The notes under the pieces were generated by a model. It searched no databases, was not told the DNA's origin, and saw nothing but the letters and a program-made list of their open reading frames with translations. From Arthrobacter silvisoli (GTDB taxonomy: Bacteria; Actinomycetota; Actinomycetes; Actinomycetales; Micrococcaceae): a DNA stretch of 64,000 nucleotides. Positions 8,680 through 16,742 of the stretch are shown one piece after another. Position numbers and translations under genes: made by a program. The stretch is taken from positions 62,001 through 126,000 of the forward strand of contig NZ_QRCU01000032.1 of NCBI RefSeq assembly GCF_003369445.1, given 5' to 3'. Position 1 is the stretch's first letter. The number at the start of each line of letters is the position of its first letter.

Positions 8680-8718
8680 CTCAGGACAGCAGCTCAGGAC
8701 AGCAGCTCAGGACATCGG
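8680..8718. repeat. Three tandem 13-bp repeats
   Basis: CTCAGGACAGCAG occurs at 8680-8692 and 8693-8705, and a diverged copy CTCAGGACATCGG at 8706-8718. The array fills the short gap between the convergent ATPase and HxlR stops. It looks like a slipped-strand duplication in a non-coding spacer. No T-run or hairpin makes it an obvious terminator. Confidence 0.85.
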
Positions 8719-8719
8719 C

Positions 8720-9124
8720 TCAGCCCAGCAGCGCCTCGTCCTGCGCGTCATCGTAGGCGTCCCGGGCAGCGAGGATGGCGGGCACATTGCCTTCCGCCCA
8801 CTTCCGCAACTGCGCGAGGGGTTCAAGGAGGGAACGGCCGAGGTCCGTCAGTTCGTAGTCCACGCGTGGGGGCACCTGCGCGTGGACCGTGCGGGTCACC
8901 AGGCCGTCGCGTTCGAGGGAGCGCAGGGTCTGCGTAAGGACCTTCGGCGTGACGACGCTGACCATCTTGCGCAGCTCGGAGAACCGCACGGGGCGGTCAG
9001 CGAGGACCTGGACCACCAGGGAGGCCCACTTGTCGCCGATGCGCTGGAAGATCACGCGCGACGGGCAGTCGGGGTCCAGGACGTTGGCGGGCAGGCCGGT
9101 GGTGTCGCTCGGGTTGGTATCCAC
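8720..9124 (-). CDS. HxlR-family transcriptional regulator
   Basis: About 134 residues from a GTG start. The HxlR winged helix is clear: CPSRVIFQRIGDKWASLVVQVLADRPVRFSELRKMVSVVTPKVLTQTLRSLERDGLVTRT, beginning with the conserved Cys that often serves as a redox or aldehyde sensor in this family. The frame stays open upstream to an ATG, but that stretch overlaps the divergent promoter and looks non-coding, so I prefer the GTG at 9124. It is divergent from an NAD(P)-binding oxidoreductase with an 83-bp spacer carrying a palindrome, the usual HxlR arrangement. It therefore probably represses that oxidoreductase in response to electrophiles. Confidence 0.85.
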   Translation of the reverse strand: MDTNPSDTTGLPANVLDPDCPSRVIFQRIGDKWASLVVQVLADRPVRFSELRKMVSVVTPKVLTQTLRSLERDGLVTRTVHAQVPPRVDYELTDLGRSLLEPLAQLRKWAEGNVPAILAARDAYDDAQDEALLG

Positions 9125-9153
9125 AGGGTAACTCAGTTCCTTTGAAGCTATCA

Positions 9154-9168
9154 GTATCAAATAGATAC
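9154..9168. promoter_or_regulatory. Probable HxlR operator
   Basis: GTATC-N5-GATAC (GTATCAAATAGATAC) is a perfect dyad in the gap between the divergent HxlR regulator and the oxidoreductase. HxlR proteins such as HypR and YodB bind comparable AT-rich dyads in their target promoters. Position and symmetry are observed; binding is inferred. Confidence 0.55.
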
Positions 9169-9207
9169 CGTCTTTCCATTGCAAGATTAGCAACCCCGAG
9201 GAGAGAC

Positions 9208-9813
9208 ATGAAAATCGCAGTATATGGTGCAAGCGGCATGGTCGGCAGCCAGATCGTCAACGAGTCCCTCAACCGCGGCCACGAGGTCACGGCCATCTCC
9301 CGCAAGGGTGCGGAGGTCCAGGGCGCCCGCTCCCTCGCAGCGGACCAGGCAGACGCCCAGGCGTTCGCCGCAGTCGCGAAGGACCACGACGTCGTCGTGC
9401 TGGCGACGGGCCCCAGCCGCACCGGCGGCGACCACGGGGAGTGGCTGGACGCCATGGCCACCGCCTACAGCAACACCGAAGGCACGCGCCTGATGATCGT
9501 CGGCGGCGCCGGGACCCTGACCATCGACGGAGTCCGCCTGCTCGATTCCCCGGAGTTCCCCGAGGCCTACCGCGCTGAGGCCACCACCGCCGCCAAGGCA
9601 CTCGAACTGGTCCGGCAGACCCCGGACACCGTGGACTGGACCGTCCTGGCGCCGGCACCCGTGATCCAGCCCGGAGAACGCACGGGCAAGTACTCCACCG
9701 CCACGGATTCCCCGGCGGGCTCCAGCATCTCCACCCAGGATTACGCCGTGGCCATGCTGGACGAGATCGAGGCCCCGGCGCACCGCCGGGCACGCTTCAC
9801 GGCTGCCAACTAG
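9208..9813 (+). CDS. NAD(P)-binding oxidoreductase, NmrA/YwnB-like
   Basis: 201 residues of an atypical short-chain dehydrogenase fold. The Rossmann glycine motif YGASGMVGSQIV is at 6-17, and an Ile-Val-Gly-Gly-Ala segment (RLMIVGGAGTL) forms the central strand. The protein lacks the YxxxK catalytic pair of classical SDRs, as is usual for NmrA-type proteins, which act as quinone/NADPH reductases or redox sensors. The ATG follows a GAGGAGAG ribosome binding site. Its partner is the divergent HxlR regulator, so a role in electrophile or quinone stress is likely. An exact substrate cannot be given. Confidence 0.82.
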   Translation: MKIAVYGASGMVGSQIVNESLNRGHEVTAISRKGAEVQGARSLAADQADAQAFAAVAKDHDVVVLATGPSRTGGDHGEWLDAMATAYSNTEGTRLMIVGGAGTLTIDGVRLLDSPEFPEAYRAEATTAAKALELVRQTPDTVDWTVLAPAPVIQPGERTGKYSTATDSPAGSSISTQDYAVAMLDEIEAPAHRRARFTAAN

Positions 9814-9820
9814 ATCACAC

Positions 9821-9854
9821 CGCCGCGGTCCGGGGAACTTTCCGGGCCGCGGCG
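9821..9854 (+). terminator. Stem-loop after the oxidoreductase gene
   Basis: CGCCGCGG...CCGCGGCG arms, extended inward by CCGG/CCGG around a short loop, form a strong G+C-rich hairpin just after the stop codon. There is no clear T-run, so termination may be weak or Rho-aided. Confidence 0.5.
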
Positions 9855-9897
9855 TCGTGGTTTACGTGAACATTCAAGTACATCGAGAGGAACACCC

Positions 9898-10602
9898 ATG
9901 GCCGGAAAGAAGCGACCCTGGATCCTGGTCACCGTAGCCGCCGTCGCGGTCCTTGCCGCCCTCGCGGCCATCTTCGGCCCGCAGCTCTACGCCCGGTCCC
10001 AGGGCCCGGCGCCCGCGCCGCTCTCCGTGGCCGGTTCCTCTTCCACCGCATCCGGCGCAACCTCGAGCCCTGCCGCAAGCGACTCCAGCGACGACGGCAC
10101 CTGGAACGTGGCCTCCGCCTCCCAAGCCGGCTACCGGATCAAGGAGGTCCTCAACGGCGCCGATGTCACCGTCGTCGGCCGGACAGAAAGGGTCACCGGT
10201 TCGGCCACCGTGTCCGGCACCCAGCTGACGGCGGCCAAGATCGATGTCGAGGTCGCCAGCATCGCCACCGACAGCGGTAACCGCGACAACTACTTCCGCG
10301 GGAACGTCATGAAGGCGGACACCTTCCCGACGGCGACCTTCACCCTCGGCTCGCCGGTCAGCATCCCGGCGCTCAGCTCAGCCCCTGCCGCCGTCGAGGT
10401 AAAGGGAACCCTGGAGCTCGCCGGCCAGAAGCGCGATGTCACCGCCAAGCTGCAGGTGGTACGGGACGGCGCGCAAGTCTCGGTCTCGGGCACGATCGAC
10501 CTCGTCCTGGCTGACTTCGGCATCACGGCCCCGGACCTCGGCTTCGTCAAGGTGGAGAACACGGGAAGCGTCGAGTTCCTGGTGCACCTGGACAAGGCGT
10601 AG
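9898..10602 (+). CDS. YceI-family protein, membrane-anchored
   Basis: 234 residues. An uncleaved-looking signal anchor covers about 7-27, followed by an Ala/Ser/Pro-rich linker (about 35-65). The YceI lipocalin-like beta-barrel (about 66-234) opens at GTWNVASASQAGYRIKE and closes with ADFGITAPDLGFVKVENTGSVEFLVHLDKA. The YceI fold binds isoprenoid-like lipids such as polyprenols; here it would face the outside of the membrane. A tandem arrangement with a cytochrome b561 is common elsewhere but absent here. It is convergent, with a 3-bp gap, with the FAD oxidoreductase. No regulatory site was seen. Confidence 0.85.
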   Translation: MAGKKRPWILVTVAAVAVLAALAAIFGPQLYARSQGPAPAPLSVAGSSSTASGATSSPAASDSSDDGTWNVASASQAGYRIKEVLNGADVTVVGRTERVTGSATVSGTQLTAAKIDVEVASIATDSGNRDNYFRGNVMKADTFPTATFTLGSPVSIPALSSAPAAVEVKGTLELAGQKRDVTAKLQVVRDGAQVSVSGTIDLVLADFGITAPDLGFVKVENTGSVEFLVHLDKA

Positions 10603-10605
10603 GCC

Positions 10606-12063
10606 CTAGCCGGACAGCCCCAGTTCCGGTACCGGCAACCCGAACACGTCCTTCAGGGCATGCGTTGCCGCGTGGTAGCCCGGCATGCCGGTAACCCCTG
10701 GTCCTGGCGGCGTCGAGGAGGAGCACAGGTACACGCCGGGCAGCGGCGTCCGCCACGGAGTGGTTGACACCACCGGGCGCCGCAGCAGGCCCCGTACGTT
10801 CATGATGCCGGCCCCGAAGTCACCGCCCACGTAGTTCGGGTTGTACTCGGCGAGCCCCGCCGCCGTCGTCGTCTTCCAAGCCACCACCAGCTCGCGGAAA
10901 CCCGGCGCGTAAGTCTCGATCCGCTCCATCACGGCCGCGGACATATCCACCGTTGAGTCCTTGGGCACATGGCAGTAGCTCCACAGGATGTGCCGTCCTG
11001 CCGGTGCGCGGCCCGGGTCCACCACGGAGGGCTGGGCCACCAGGACATACGGCCGGGAAGGGTGGCGGCCCGCGGCCACCTCGTTCTCCGCGGCCGCCAT
11101 CTCCGCACGCGTCCCTCCCACGTGCACGGTCCCGGCGTCGCGCAGTTCGCCGGCCGCCCAGGGCACTGGGCCGGAGAGGATGAAGTCCACCTTGCAGGCT
11201 GCATTCCCGAAACGGAATGTTTCCAGCGCGCGCCGGTAGCGTGCACCCGAGGCCCCGGCCAGTGCGTCACCCGCGATGCCAAGCACCTCGGGCGGGGCCA
11301 CGTCCAGCAAGACGGCGCGGGCAGGCTTAAGGTCCTCAAGTGAGCGGACGCGCACGCCCGTCTCGAACACGCCGCCGTGCGCCTCGATGTCGCGCACCAT
11401 GGCGTCCACGATCGCCCCGGACCCGCCCACAGGCACCGGCCAGCCGCCCACATGGGCCAGGGTGCTCAGCATGAGCCCGGCGCCTGCGGGAACCAGCGAC
11501 GGCAGGGCACCCACCGCGTGGGCGGCCACTCCAGTCAGCAGGGCGGGGGCGGCGTCTTCCTGGAAATGCCGGTTCCACCACCGTCCGCCCTGGGACAGCG
11601 TGGCCAGGCCCAGGCGCACTGCGGCCACCGGATCGGCGGGGATCCTCAGCAGCTGGTTCTGGGACACGTCCAGCATGCCCTCCACGTGCTCCACGAGCGG
11701 CCTCATCAACCGGCCGAACGCGGGTCCGTCCGCCCCGAGCCCGTCGATGGTCTGCTCCAGCGAGCGGTACGCGAGGGCCGCTCGGCCGCCGTCGAGCGGT
11801 GTGCCGTACTGGACCTTCGGCAGCCGCAGTTCCACGCGCTGCTCCAGCCCGAAGTCACGGAAGAAGCGCGAGGCCAGCGCCATCGGGTGCACGGCCGAGC
11901 ACACGTCATAGATGTGCCCCGGCTCCAGCAGTTCCGCCGTCCGGGCGCCGCCGCCAAGCGTCTCCGCAGCCTCGTAGACCCGGACGCCCAGCCCTGCGCG
12001 GGCCATCACCACCGCGGCGGCGAGGCCGTTCGGTCCGGACCCGACGACGGCGACGTCAGCCAT
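10606..12063 (-). CDS. FAD-dependent phytoene desaturase-like oxidoreductase
   Basis: 485 residues. The N-terminal dinucleotide motif VAVVGSGPNGLAAAVVMARAGLGVRVYEAAETLGGGART (4-42) is the GxGxxG...GG..R/T signature of the carotenoid desaturase/retinol saturase family. The C-terminus has the matching FAD-contact segment GVYLCSSSTPPGPGVTGMPGYHAA. The substrate is probably a polyisoprenoid or hydrophobic molecule, but it is not an assured carotenoid gene because no crt neighbours are present. It overlaps the GT87 gene upstream by 8 bp on the same strand, so the pair is an operon and may act on the same lipid-linked product. Confidence 0.85.
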   Translation of the reverse strand: MADVAVVGSGPNGLAAAVVMARAGLGVRVYEAAETLGGGARTAELLEPGHIYDVCSAVHPMALASRFFRDFGLEQRVELRLPKVQYGTPLDGGRAALAYRSLEQTIDGLGADGPAFGRLMRPLVEHVEGMLDVSQNQLLRIPADPVAAVRLGLATLSQGGRWWNRHFQEDAAPALLTGVAAHAVGALPSLVPAGAGLMLSTLAHVGGWPVPVGGSGAIVDAMVRDIEAHGGVFETGVRVRSLEDLKPARAVLLDVAPPEVLGIAGDALAGASGARYRRALETFRFGNAACKVDFILSGPVPWAAGELRDAGTVHVGGTRAEMAAAENEVAAGRHPSRPYVLVAQPSVVDPGRAPAGRHILWSYCHVPKDSTVDMSAAVMERIETYAPGFRELVVAWKTTTAAGLAEYNPNYVGGDFGAGIMNVRGLLRRPVVSTTPWRTPLPGVYLCSSSTPPGPGVTGMPGYHAATHALKDVFGLPVPELGLSG

Positions 12064-13549
12064 CGCGTCCGGACTCCGTCATGGTGCGCTGCCAGGGGAG
12101 CAGGGAGGCGCTGGGGCGGGCAAGGTCCAGCCGGAGCCAGTCCCGGGCACGGTCGAAGGCGCCGCCGTGCGGATCGTCGATGCGCTTGGTACGGATCGGG
12201 TCCTGCCGAGGGTCCCAGATGTCCAGGGCAACCCGGGCCATCAAATATGCCGTTGCGGCCATGTGCAGCAGCACGGCGAGTACGTAGTACGGCATATCCA
12301 GGTTGTGTTGCGGGGCTCCACCGCTGGTGTACTGGCCCAGGAACATCCACACGGCCACCCAGTGCAGCGCTTCGGCAGCCTGCCACAGCAGGAAATCGCG
12401 CCATCGCGGCCGGGCCAAGGCAAGCAGGGGCACCAGCCACAGCACGAACTGCGGGGAGTACACCTTGTTGGTGAGGATGAACGCCGCCACGATCAGGAAC
12501 GCCAGCTGCGCCAGGCGGGGCCGTCGCGGGGCGGCGAGTCCCAAAAGCGCTATGAGCGCGCACGCCGTGACGAAGAGGTAGAGGGCCAGGGAGTTGATGG
12601 TGGCGGCCCCCATCTGCATCCAGTGCAGCCGCTCGGCCACCAGGTTGTAGGCGAACCACAACGAGCTGAAGCCGGCCGGCCGGTCCTGGGTGAATTCGAA
12701 GAAGTAGCGCCAGCCCGGCGGGTTCATGATCGCGATGGGCAGGTTGACCACCAGCCAACTGGCCGCCGCGGCTCCCGCGGTCACAAAGAACGTGCGGAAC
12801 CTGCCGCTGCGGATGGCCAGCACGAGTACCGCGCCCAGGATGAGCACCGGGTAGAGCTTGGTGGCGGTTCCCAGGCCGATGAACACACCGGCCAGCGCGG
12901 GCCTTTTGCGTGCGAAGAAATACATGCCCACGGCGAGCATGGCCACGGCCCACATGTCCCAGTTGATGAAGCCGGAGAGGACGATTCCCGGTGCCAGTGC
13001 CACCATGGCCGCGTCCCAGGGCCTGCGGCGGTTGATCCGGGCCGTTGCGAGGACCGTGGCGATCCAGACGGCCACCACCAGGGTCGCGTTGAGGTCGAAG
13101 TAACCGCGGATCCGTTCCAGGTCCAGGCCCGAGCCTGGAACCAGCAACGCGGTGGCTCCGGCGATCAGGCCCATGATCACGGGATATTCGAAGAGGCTTT
13201 CCCGGTCGAAGAAGGGGATCACGCCTTCGCCCAGGCCGCGGCTGCGGAACAGCTCGGGGAAGTCCGAGTAGCAGGTGGCATAGAAGTGTGTGGGGGTTTC
13301 CCAGCCGTTGACCCGGCAGTAGCCCTTGATGAGGATTCCGAGCAACGCGGCGAGGACCGTGAAGATAACCAGCACGCGTTCCACGGTGAAGAAGCCGGGG
13401 GAGACCGCTCCTGGCGCACTGTGGCTTCCCAACGGTCCGCCGGCCACTTCGGTGAACTTCGCGAGGAAGGAATCACTGCGGGAGGGAATCACAAAGCGCG
13501 CACGCTTCTGTTTGCGGTGCGGCTTGGTCTCCTGCATGGCTTCGAGCAT
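12056..13549 (-). CDS. GT87-family polyprenyl-phosphate mannosyltransferase-like membrane protein
   Basis: 497 residues with roughly ten hydrophobic helices from about 55 to 445. The first extracytoplasmic loop is Asp/Glu-rich (YSDFPELFRSRGL) and the segment FIGLGTATKLYPVLILG carries the K-x-Y/P pattern common in DUF2029/GT87 proteins such as the actinobacterial PimE alpha-mannosyltransferases. The enzyme should use a polyprenyl-phosphate sugar outside the membrane to extend a lipoglycan. A basic N-terminus (HRKQKRAR) and no signal peptide fit a polytopic insertion. An in-frame stop lies eight codons upstream, so the start is ATG at 13549 or at 13537. Coupled to the FAD oxidoreductase. Confidence 0.8.
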   Translation of the reverse strand: MLEAMQETKPHRKQKRARFVIPSRSDSFLAKFTEVAGGPLGSHSAPGAVSPGFFTVERVLVIFTVLAALLGILIKGYCRVNGWETPTHFYATCYSDFPELFRSRGLGEGVIPFFDRESLFEYPVIMGLIAGATALLVPGSGLDLERIRGYFDLNATLVVAVWIATVLATARINRRRPWDAAMVALAPGIVLSGFINWDMWAVAMLAVGMYFFARKRPALAGVFIGLGTATKLYPVLILGAVLVLAIRSGRFRTFFVTAGAAAASWLVVNLPIAIMNPPGWRYFFEFTQDRPAGFSSLWFAYNLVAERLHWMQMGAATINSLALYLFVTACALIALLGLAAPRRPRLAQLAFLIVAAFILTNKVYSPQFVLWLVPLLALARPRWRDFLLWQAAEALHWVAVWMFLGQYTSGGAPQHNLDMPYYVLAVLLHMAATAYLMARVALDIWDPRQDPIRTKRIDDPHGGAFDRARDWLRLDLARPSASLLPWQRTMTESGRDG

Positions 13550-13578
13550 ACCGCCGGGGGTGTGGCCTTAAAAGGCGA

Positions 13579-13604
13579 TTGCCCACGCGTAGCCGCGTGG
13601 GCAA
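13579..13604 (-). terminator. Stem-loop upstream of the GT87 gene
   Basis: TTGCCCACGCG-TAGC-CGCGTGGGCAA is a perfect 11-bp-arm hairpin. Read on the minus strand it is followed after five bases by TTTT. It lies between a possible micro-ORF (13675-13815) and the GT87 start and could end the short transcript or act as an attenuator in the GT87 leader. Confidence 0.5.
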
Positions 13605-13674
13605 CCGGTGCAAACGGTCCGATGTGTGCCATCAGTCCCTCCTGATTACTGACTGTTGGGGCTCATGAGGGCAC

Positions 13675-13815
13675 TCAGCGGATGACTCCCATCTGGTGCA
13701 GGACGACGAAGACGTCTTCGCGGCGCTGGTCGAGAAGTTGGCCGTTGAAGACCGTCCTGTCTTTGACTGCAGGCTTGGCGTTGAGAGCCAACAGCTGCAT
13801 GAGTCGCTTGACCAC
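13675..13815 (-). CDS. Possible 46-residue micro-protein
   Basis: A GTG-initiated frame of 46 codons encoding a peptide starting MVKRLMQLLALNAKPAV and ending in HQMGVIR. It is preceded by an excellent ribosome binding site, AAAGGAGG with a 6-7 nt spacer, stronger than those of many neighbouring long genes. Third-codon positions are mostly G or C, as in genuine genes of this genome. The product is basic at both ends with a mixed helical-looking middle and no signal peptide, cysteines or transmembrane segment. I do not recognise it. It sits between the GT87 gene and the histidine phosphatase on the same strand. It could be a leader peptide for the GT87 operon or a stand-alone small protein. Confidence 0.45.
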   Translation of the reverse strand: MVKRLMQLLALNAKPAVKDRTVFNGQLLDQRREDVFVVLHQMGVIR

Positions 13816-14181
13816 GGTTCACCTCCTTTCAGGGGTGTAATCCGGGTTAGCTGGAATTGGGCGCGACAATTAAGGCCCTTGAATTCAGAGAAAACAGCGG
13901 ACCTTATTGGCACAAAAAATGCCAGGCTAAATGCGGGTAAACGGCGGGATTGCGGAAATCCGGCGGAATCCCGGGGATTCCGGGGAAAATGGACAGACGT
14001 CCCCAACAAGAAGCTGGTTCCGAACTATGAGGACTCTGTTTGCCACGGCGATAGCGTGGTCCGCCCAAGGAGTTCCGCTTTCAGGCTCCCGCCTACGCGG
14101 TTCGCGGCGTACTTCGACCCCTGAAAGTCAGGCACCTACGCGAGGATACTGGTCAGAGGTTGGGGCAGGCCGCGAAAAGCG
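13816..14181. other. Intergenic stretch between two micro-ORFs
   Basis: About 370 bases with local AT-rich patches (13868-13920) and no long frame. I see no tRNA, no clear promoter pair and no strong hairpin. The AT-rich patch lies upstream, on the minus strand, of the 46-codon frame and may hold its promoter, but no convincing -35/-10 pair can be assigned. Confidence 0.5.
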
Positions 14182-14325
14182 TCAGGCGGAAAAGTGGTTC
14201 CCGATGTGGCGGTTTCCCGTCCGCATCGCGGAATCCGGGCGCATTCCTGAATCCGGGCGCCGGGCAGCGAAGGTCGGGGCAGCAGCAGAGACGGTCATCT
14301 TCCATCCGCTAGTCAAAGTAATCAT
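14182..14325 (-). CDS. Possible 47-residue micro-protein
   Basis: An ATG frame of 47 codons, MITLTSGWKMTVSAAAPTFA at the start and NRHIGNHFSA at the end, preceded by AAAAGGAGG with an 8-nt spacer. Composition is Arg/Ser/Ala-rich with four internal Met and no hydrophobic segment. Its middle is built on an imperfect PDSGMR/PDSAMR repeat, caused by a 12-bp direct DNA repeat GAATCCGGGCGC at 14231-14242 and 14249-14260. The strong ribosome binding site is the main support; codon evidence is weaker than for the 46-codon frame. Upstream an 8-bp-arm dyad CCATGAAT/ATTCATGG (14430-14437 and 14456-14463) lies near the promoter region. Function unknown. Confidence 0.35.
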   Translation of the reverse strand: MITLTSGWKMTVSAAAPTFAARRPDSGMRPDSAMRTGNRHIGNHFSA

Positions 14326-14483
14326 TCTCCCAACCTCCTTTTCACCTCAGACGCCGCACCGGTCGACTAACCGGCCCAACGCGCACCTCGTTCCCGGCGG
14401 GTCGCTCTGGGAACAGGAATAAAGCTACACCATGAATACGCGGATTGACCAGCTAATTCATGGTTAATTCAAAAAATAATTTC

Positions 14484-15068
14484 CTAGAGGCCCCAACGGA
14501 TAATCGCCGGCGTCTTCTTGTCCCAGCCGAGGGTGCACACCTTTGCGGTTCCAAGGAGGAAGTGCCGGCCTTCCCGGGCGTCCAATTCGAGCCAGCGGGC
14601 GGTGAGGATCCGGGAGAAGTGGCCGTGTGCCACGACCAGGACGTTGTCCATGCCGGACTCCAGGACGCGCGCGATGAGCTTGTCCGCACGGGCCGCCACT
14701 GAGTCCAGGGTTTCGCCATTGGGCACCCCGTCGAACCAGATCAGGTAATCCGGGTTGTCCTTGCGGATCAGGTCCGAGCTGATGCCCTCGTAGTCGCCGT
14801 AGTCCCATTCGACCGCCAGGGGTTCATGGACGGCGTCGGGGAAACCGGCCAGCTCGGCCGTGCGGCGGGCACGGCGCAGCGGCGAGGTGAGCACAAGGTC
14901 GAACTCGATCCCTTCCAGGACCTTGCGGGCCTCCACGGCCTGCTGCTCACCTTCGACGGTCAGGGGAAGGTCCGTCAGGCCGGTGTACTGCCCGCTCTTG
15001 GACCATTCGGTCTCACCGTGGCGCATGATCCACAGCTGCGGGCGGGAAAGCTTTGCCGGGTCAATCAC
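14484..15068 (-). CDS. Histidine phosphatase family protein
   Basis: 194 residues from a GTG start. The phosphohistidine motif LWIMRHGETEWSKSGQYTGLTD (RHGET at 15-19) defines the branch-1 histidine phosphatase superfamily, with the second catalytic His in VVAHGHFSRIL. Members include phosphoglycerate-mutase-like enzymes and broad-range sugar or nucleotide phosphatases; this length and the lack of the mutase insert favour a phosphatase. Its start abuts the stop of the CCA-adding enzyme with no gap, and a GAGGAG ribosome binding site lies inside the end of that gene, so the two are coupled. Downstream on the minus strand a T-rich run (TTATTTTTTG) follows the stop. Confidence 0.87.
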   Translation of the reverse strand: MIDPAKLSRPQLWIMRHGETEWSKSGQYTGLTDLPLTVEGEQQAVEARKVLEGIEFDLVLTSPLRRARRTAELAGFPDAVHEPLAVEWDYGDYEGISSDLIRKDNPDYLIWFDGVPNGETLDSVAARADKLIARVLESGMDNVLVVAHGHFSRILTARWLELDAREGRHFLLGTAKVCTLGWDKKTPAIIRWGL

Positions 15069-16583
15069 TTAGGACTCCTCTGCGGGGGTGTCGTTCGAAG
15101 GGTCTTCACTGGAAGGCTCGACGGCGGACGGTTCAGTGGCTGAAGGCTCGACGGCGGACTCGGGCTGCCCAGCCCACCACGCCTTGAGTTTGGCCACGGC
15201 GTCGTCGTACTCCAGCGGGCCGTATTCCATCCGCTGGTCCAGGAGGAACTTGTAGGCGCGCCCGACGACCGGGCCGGGCTTGAGTCCGAGGAGCTCCATG
15301 ATCTGGCCGCCGTCCAGGTCAGGGCGGATCGCGTTGAGGGACTCCTGCTCGGCCAGGGCGGCGATCCGCTGTTCAAGGTCGTCGTAGGCGAAGGACAGCT
15401 GGTCCGCCTTGCGCTGGTTCCGCGTGGTGACGTCCGAACGGGTCAGTCGGTGCAGGCGTTCCAGCAAGGGACCGGCGTCGGCCACGTAGCGGCGCACGGC
15501 CGAGTCGGTCCAGCCGGCATCGCCATAGCCGTAGAAGCGCATGTGCAGTTCCACCAGGCGCGCCACGGCTTTGATGCTGTCGTTGTCGAAGCGCAGCGCC
15601 CTCATGCGCTTGGCGGTCAGCTTGGCACCCACCACGTCATGGTGACGGAAGCTCACTGAGCCGCCCGCTTCGAAGCGGCGCGTAGCCGGCTTCCCGACGT
15701 CGTGCATCAATGCGGCGAAGCGCAGCACGAAGTCCGGGCCCGGCACGGGGCCGTCCGGGCCGGTCTCCAAGGCGGCAGCCTGCTCCAGGACCTGAAGTGA
15801 GTGCTGGTAGACGTCCTTGTGCCGGTGGTGCTCGTCCGATTCCAGGCGCAGGGCCGAAACCTCGGGCAGCACGTATTCGGCCAGGCCCGTGTCCACCAGG
15901 AGGTCGATGCCGATGCGCGGGTGGGCACCGTTGATCGTCTTCACCAGTTCCTCGCGGACGCGTTCGGCGGAGATGATCTTGATGCGGTCCGCCATTTCCG
16001 ACATGGCCAGGCGGACGTCGTCGTGTACTGAGACGCCCAGCTGGGACGCAAAGCGGGCGGCACGCATCATGCGGAGGGGGTCGTCGGAGAAGGAGGCCTC
16101 GGGGGCGCCGGGGGTGGCCAGTTCCGCTGCGTGGAGGTCGCGCACGCCGCCGAAGGGGTCCACGAGCTCCAGGGAGGGCAGGCGCAGGGCCATGGCGTTG
16201 ATGGTGAAGTCACGGCGCAGCAGGTCGTCCTCGAGCGAGGAACCGAAGGCCACCACGGGCTTGCGGGAATCCGGATCGTAGGCCTCGGCCCGGTAGGTGG
16301 TGATCTCGATCTGGAAGCCGGCCTTCTTCATGCCGATCGTGCCGAACGCGCGGCCGATGTCCCAGAAGTTGTCGGCCCACTTCTTGATGACGGAAAGAGT
16401 CTGCTCGGGCGTGGCGTCGGTGGTGAAGTCAAGGTCCGGCGAGGTCCGGCCCAGGAAGAGATCGCGCACGGGGCCGCCCACCAGGGACAGTTCGAATCCG
16501 GCGTCAACGAAGCGCTGCCCGAGGTCCAGCACCACCGGGTCGAGCTTGAAGTTAACTGAAGAACTGTCCAATACCTGCGCCAT
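15069..16583 (-). CDS. cca: CCA tRNA nucleotidyltransferase
   Basis: 504 residues. The head domain has LSLVGGPVRDLFLGRTSPDLDFTT, the class II nucleotidyltransferase motif with the two metal-binding Asp in DLDF, and neck motifs LRRDFTINAMAL and DPLRMMRAARFASQLG. A C-terminal HD domain (LMHDVGKPATRRF) makes it the HD-containing actinobacterial type. It adds or repairs the 3' CCA of tRNAs in the cytoplasm. The C-terminal tail (about 475-504) is an Glu/Ser/Pro repeat (AVEPS/ATEPS) of low complexity. It heads a two-gene operon with the histidine phosphatase and is divergent from a Nudix hydrolase. Confidence 0.95.
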   Translation of the reverse strand: MAQVLDSSSVNFKLDPVVLDLGQRFVDAGFELSLVGGPVRDLFLGRTSPDLDFTTDATPEQTLSVIKKWADNFWDIGRAFGTIGMKKAGFQIEITTYRAEAYDPDSRKPVVAFGSSLEDDLLRRDFTINAMALRLPSLELVDPFGGVRDLHAAELATPGAPEASFSDDPLRMMRAARFASQLGVSVHDDVRLAMSEMADRIKIISAERVREELVKTINGAHPRIGIDLLVDTGLAEYVLPEVSALRLESDEHHRHKDVYQHSLQVLEQAAALETGPDGPVPGPDFVLRFAALMHDVGKPATRRFEAGGSVSFRHHDVVGAKLTAKRMRALRFDNDSIKAVARLVELHMRFYGYGDAGWTDSAVRRYVADAGPLLERLHRLTRSDVTTRNQRKADQLSFAYDDLEQRIAALAEQESLNAIRPDLDGGQIMELLGLKPGPVVGRAYKFLLDQRMEYGPLEYDDAVAKLKAWWAGQPESAVEPSATEPSAVEPSSEDPSNDTPAEES

Positions 16584-16729
16584 AGTCCCTTAAGCTTGTC
16601 AGATTTTCGCCGCCCCATCACACAGCCCATCGCACCCGGTCCGGGCATGGGCCCGGTGAAGACCGCGGCGCGTCACCGGCAGGCAACCACGAGTCCATGT
16701 CCCGGTCATCAAGTCCGGGCAAGAGTCGT

Positions 16730-16735
16730 TAGAGT
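16730..16735 (+). promoter_or_regulatory. -10 element of a probable leaderless Nudix transcript
   Basis: TAGAGT ends only seven bases before the ATG of the Nudix gene, and no Shine-Dalgarno sequence precedes that ATG. Transcription would start at or next to the start codon, which is common in actinobacteria. Confidence 0.5.
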
Positions 16736-16742
16736 GGACTTC

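Noticed and set aside
14430..14463. CCATGAAT/ATTCATGG dyad as an operator
   Set aside because: No nearby regulator or defined promoter; recorded only as a note with the micro-ORF.
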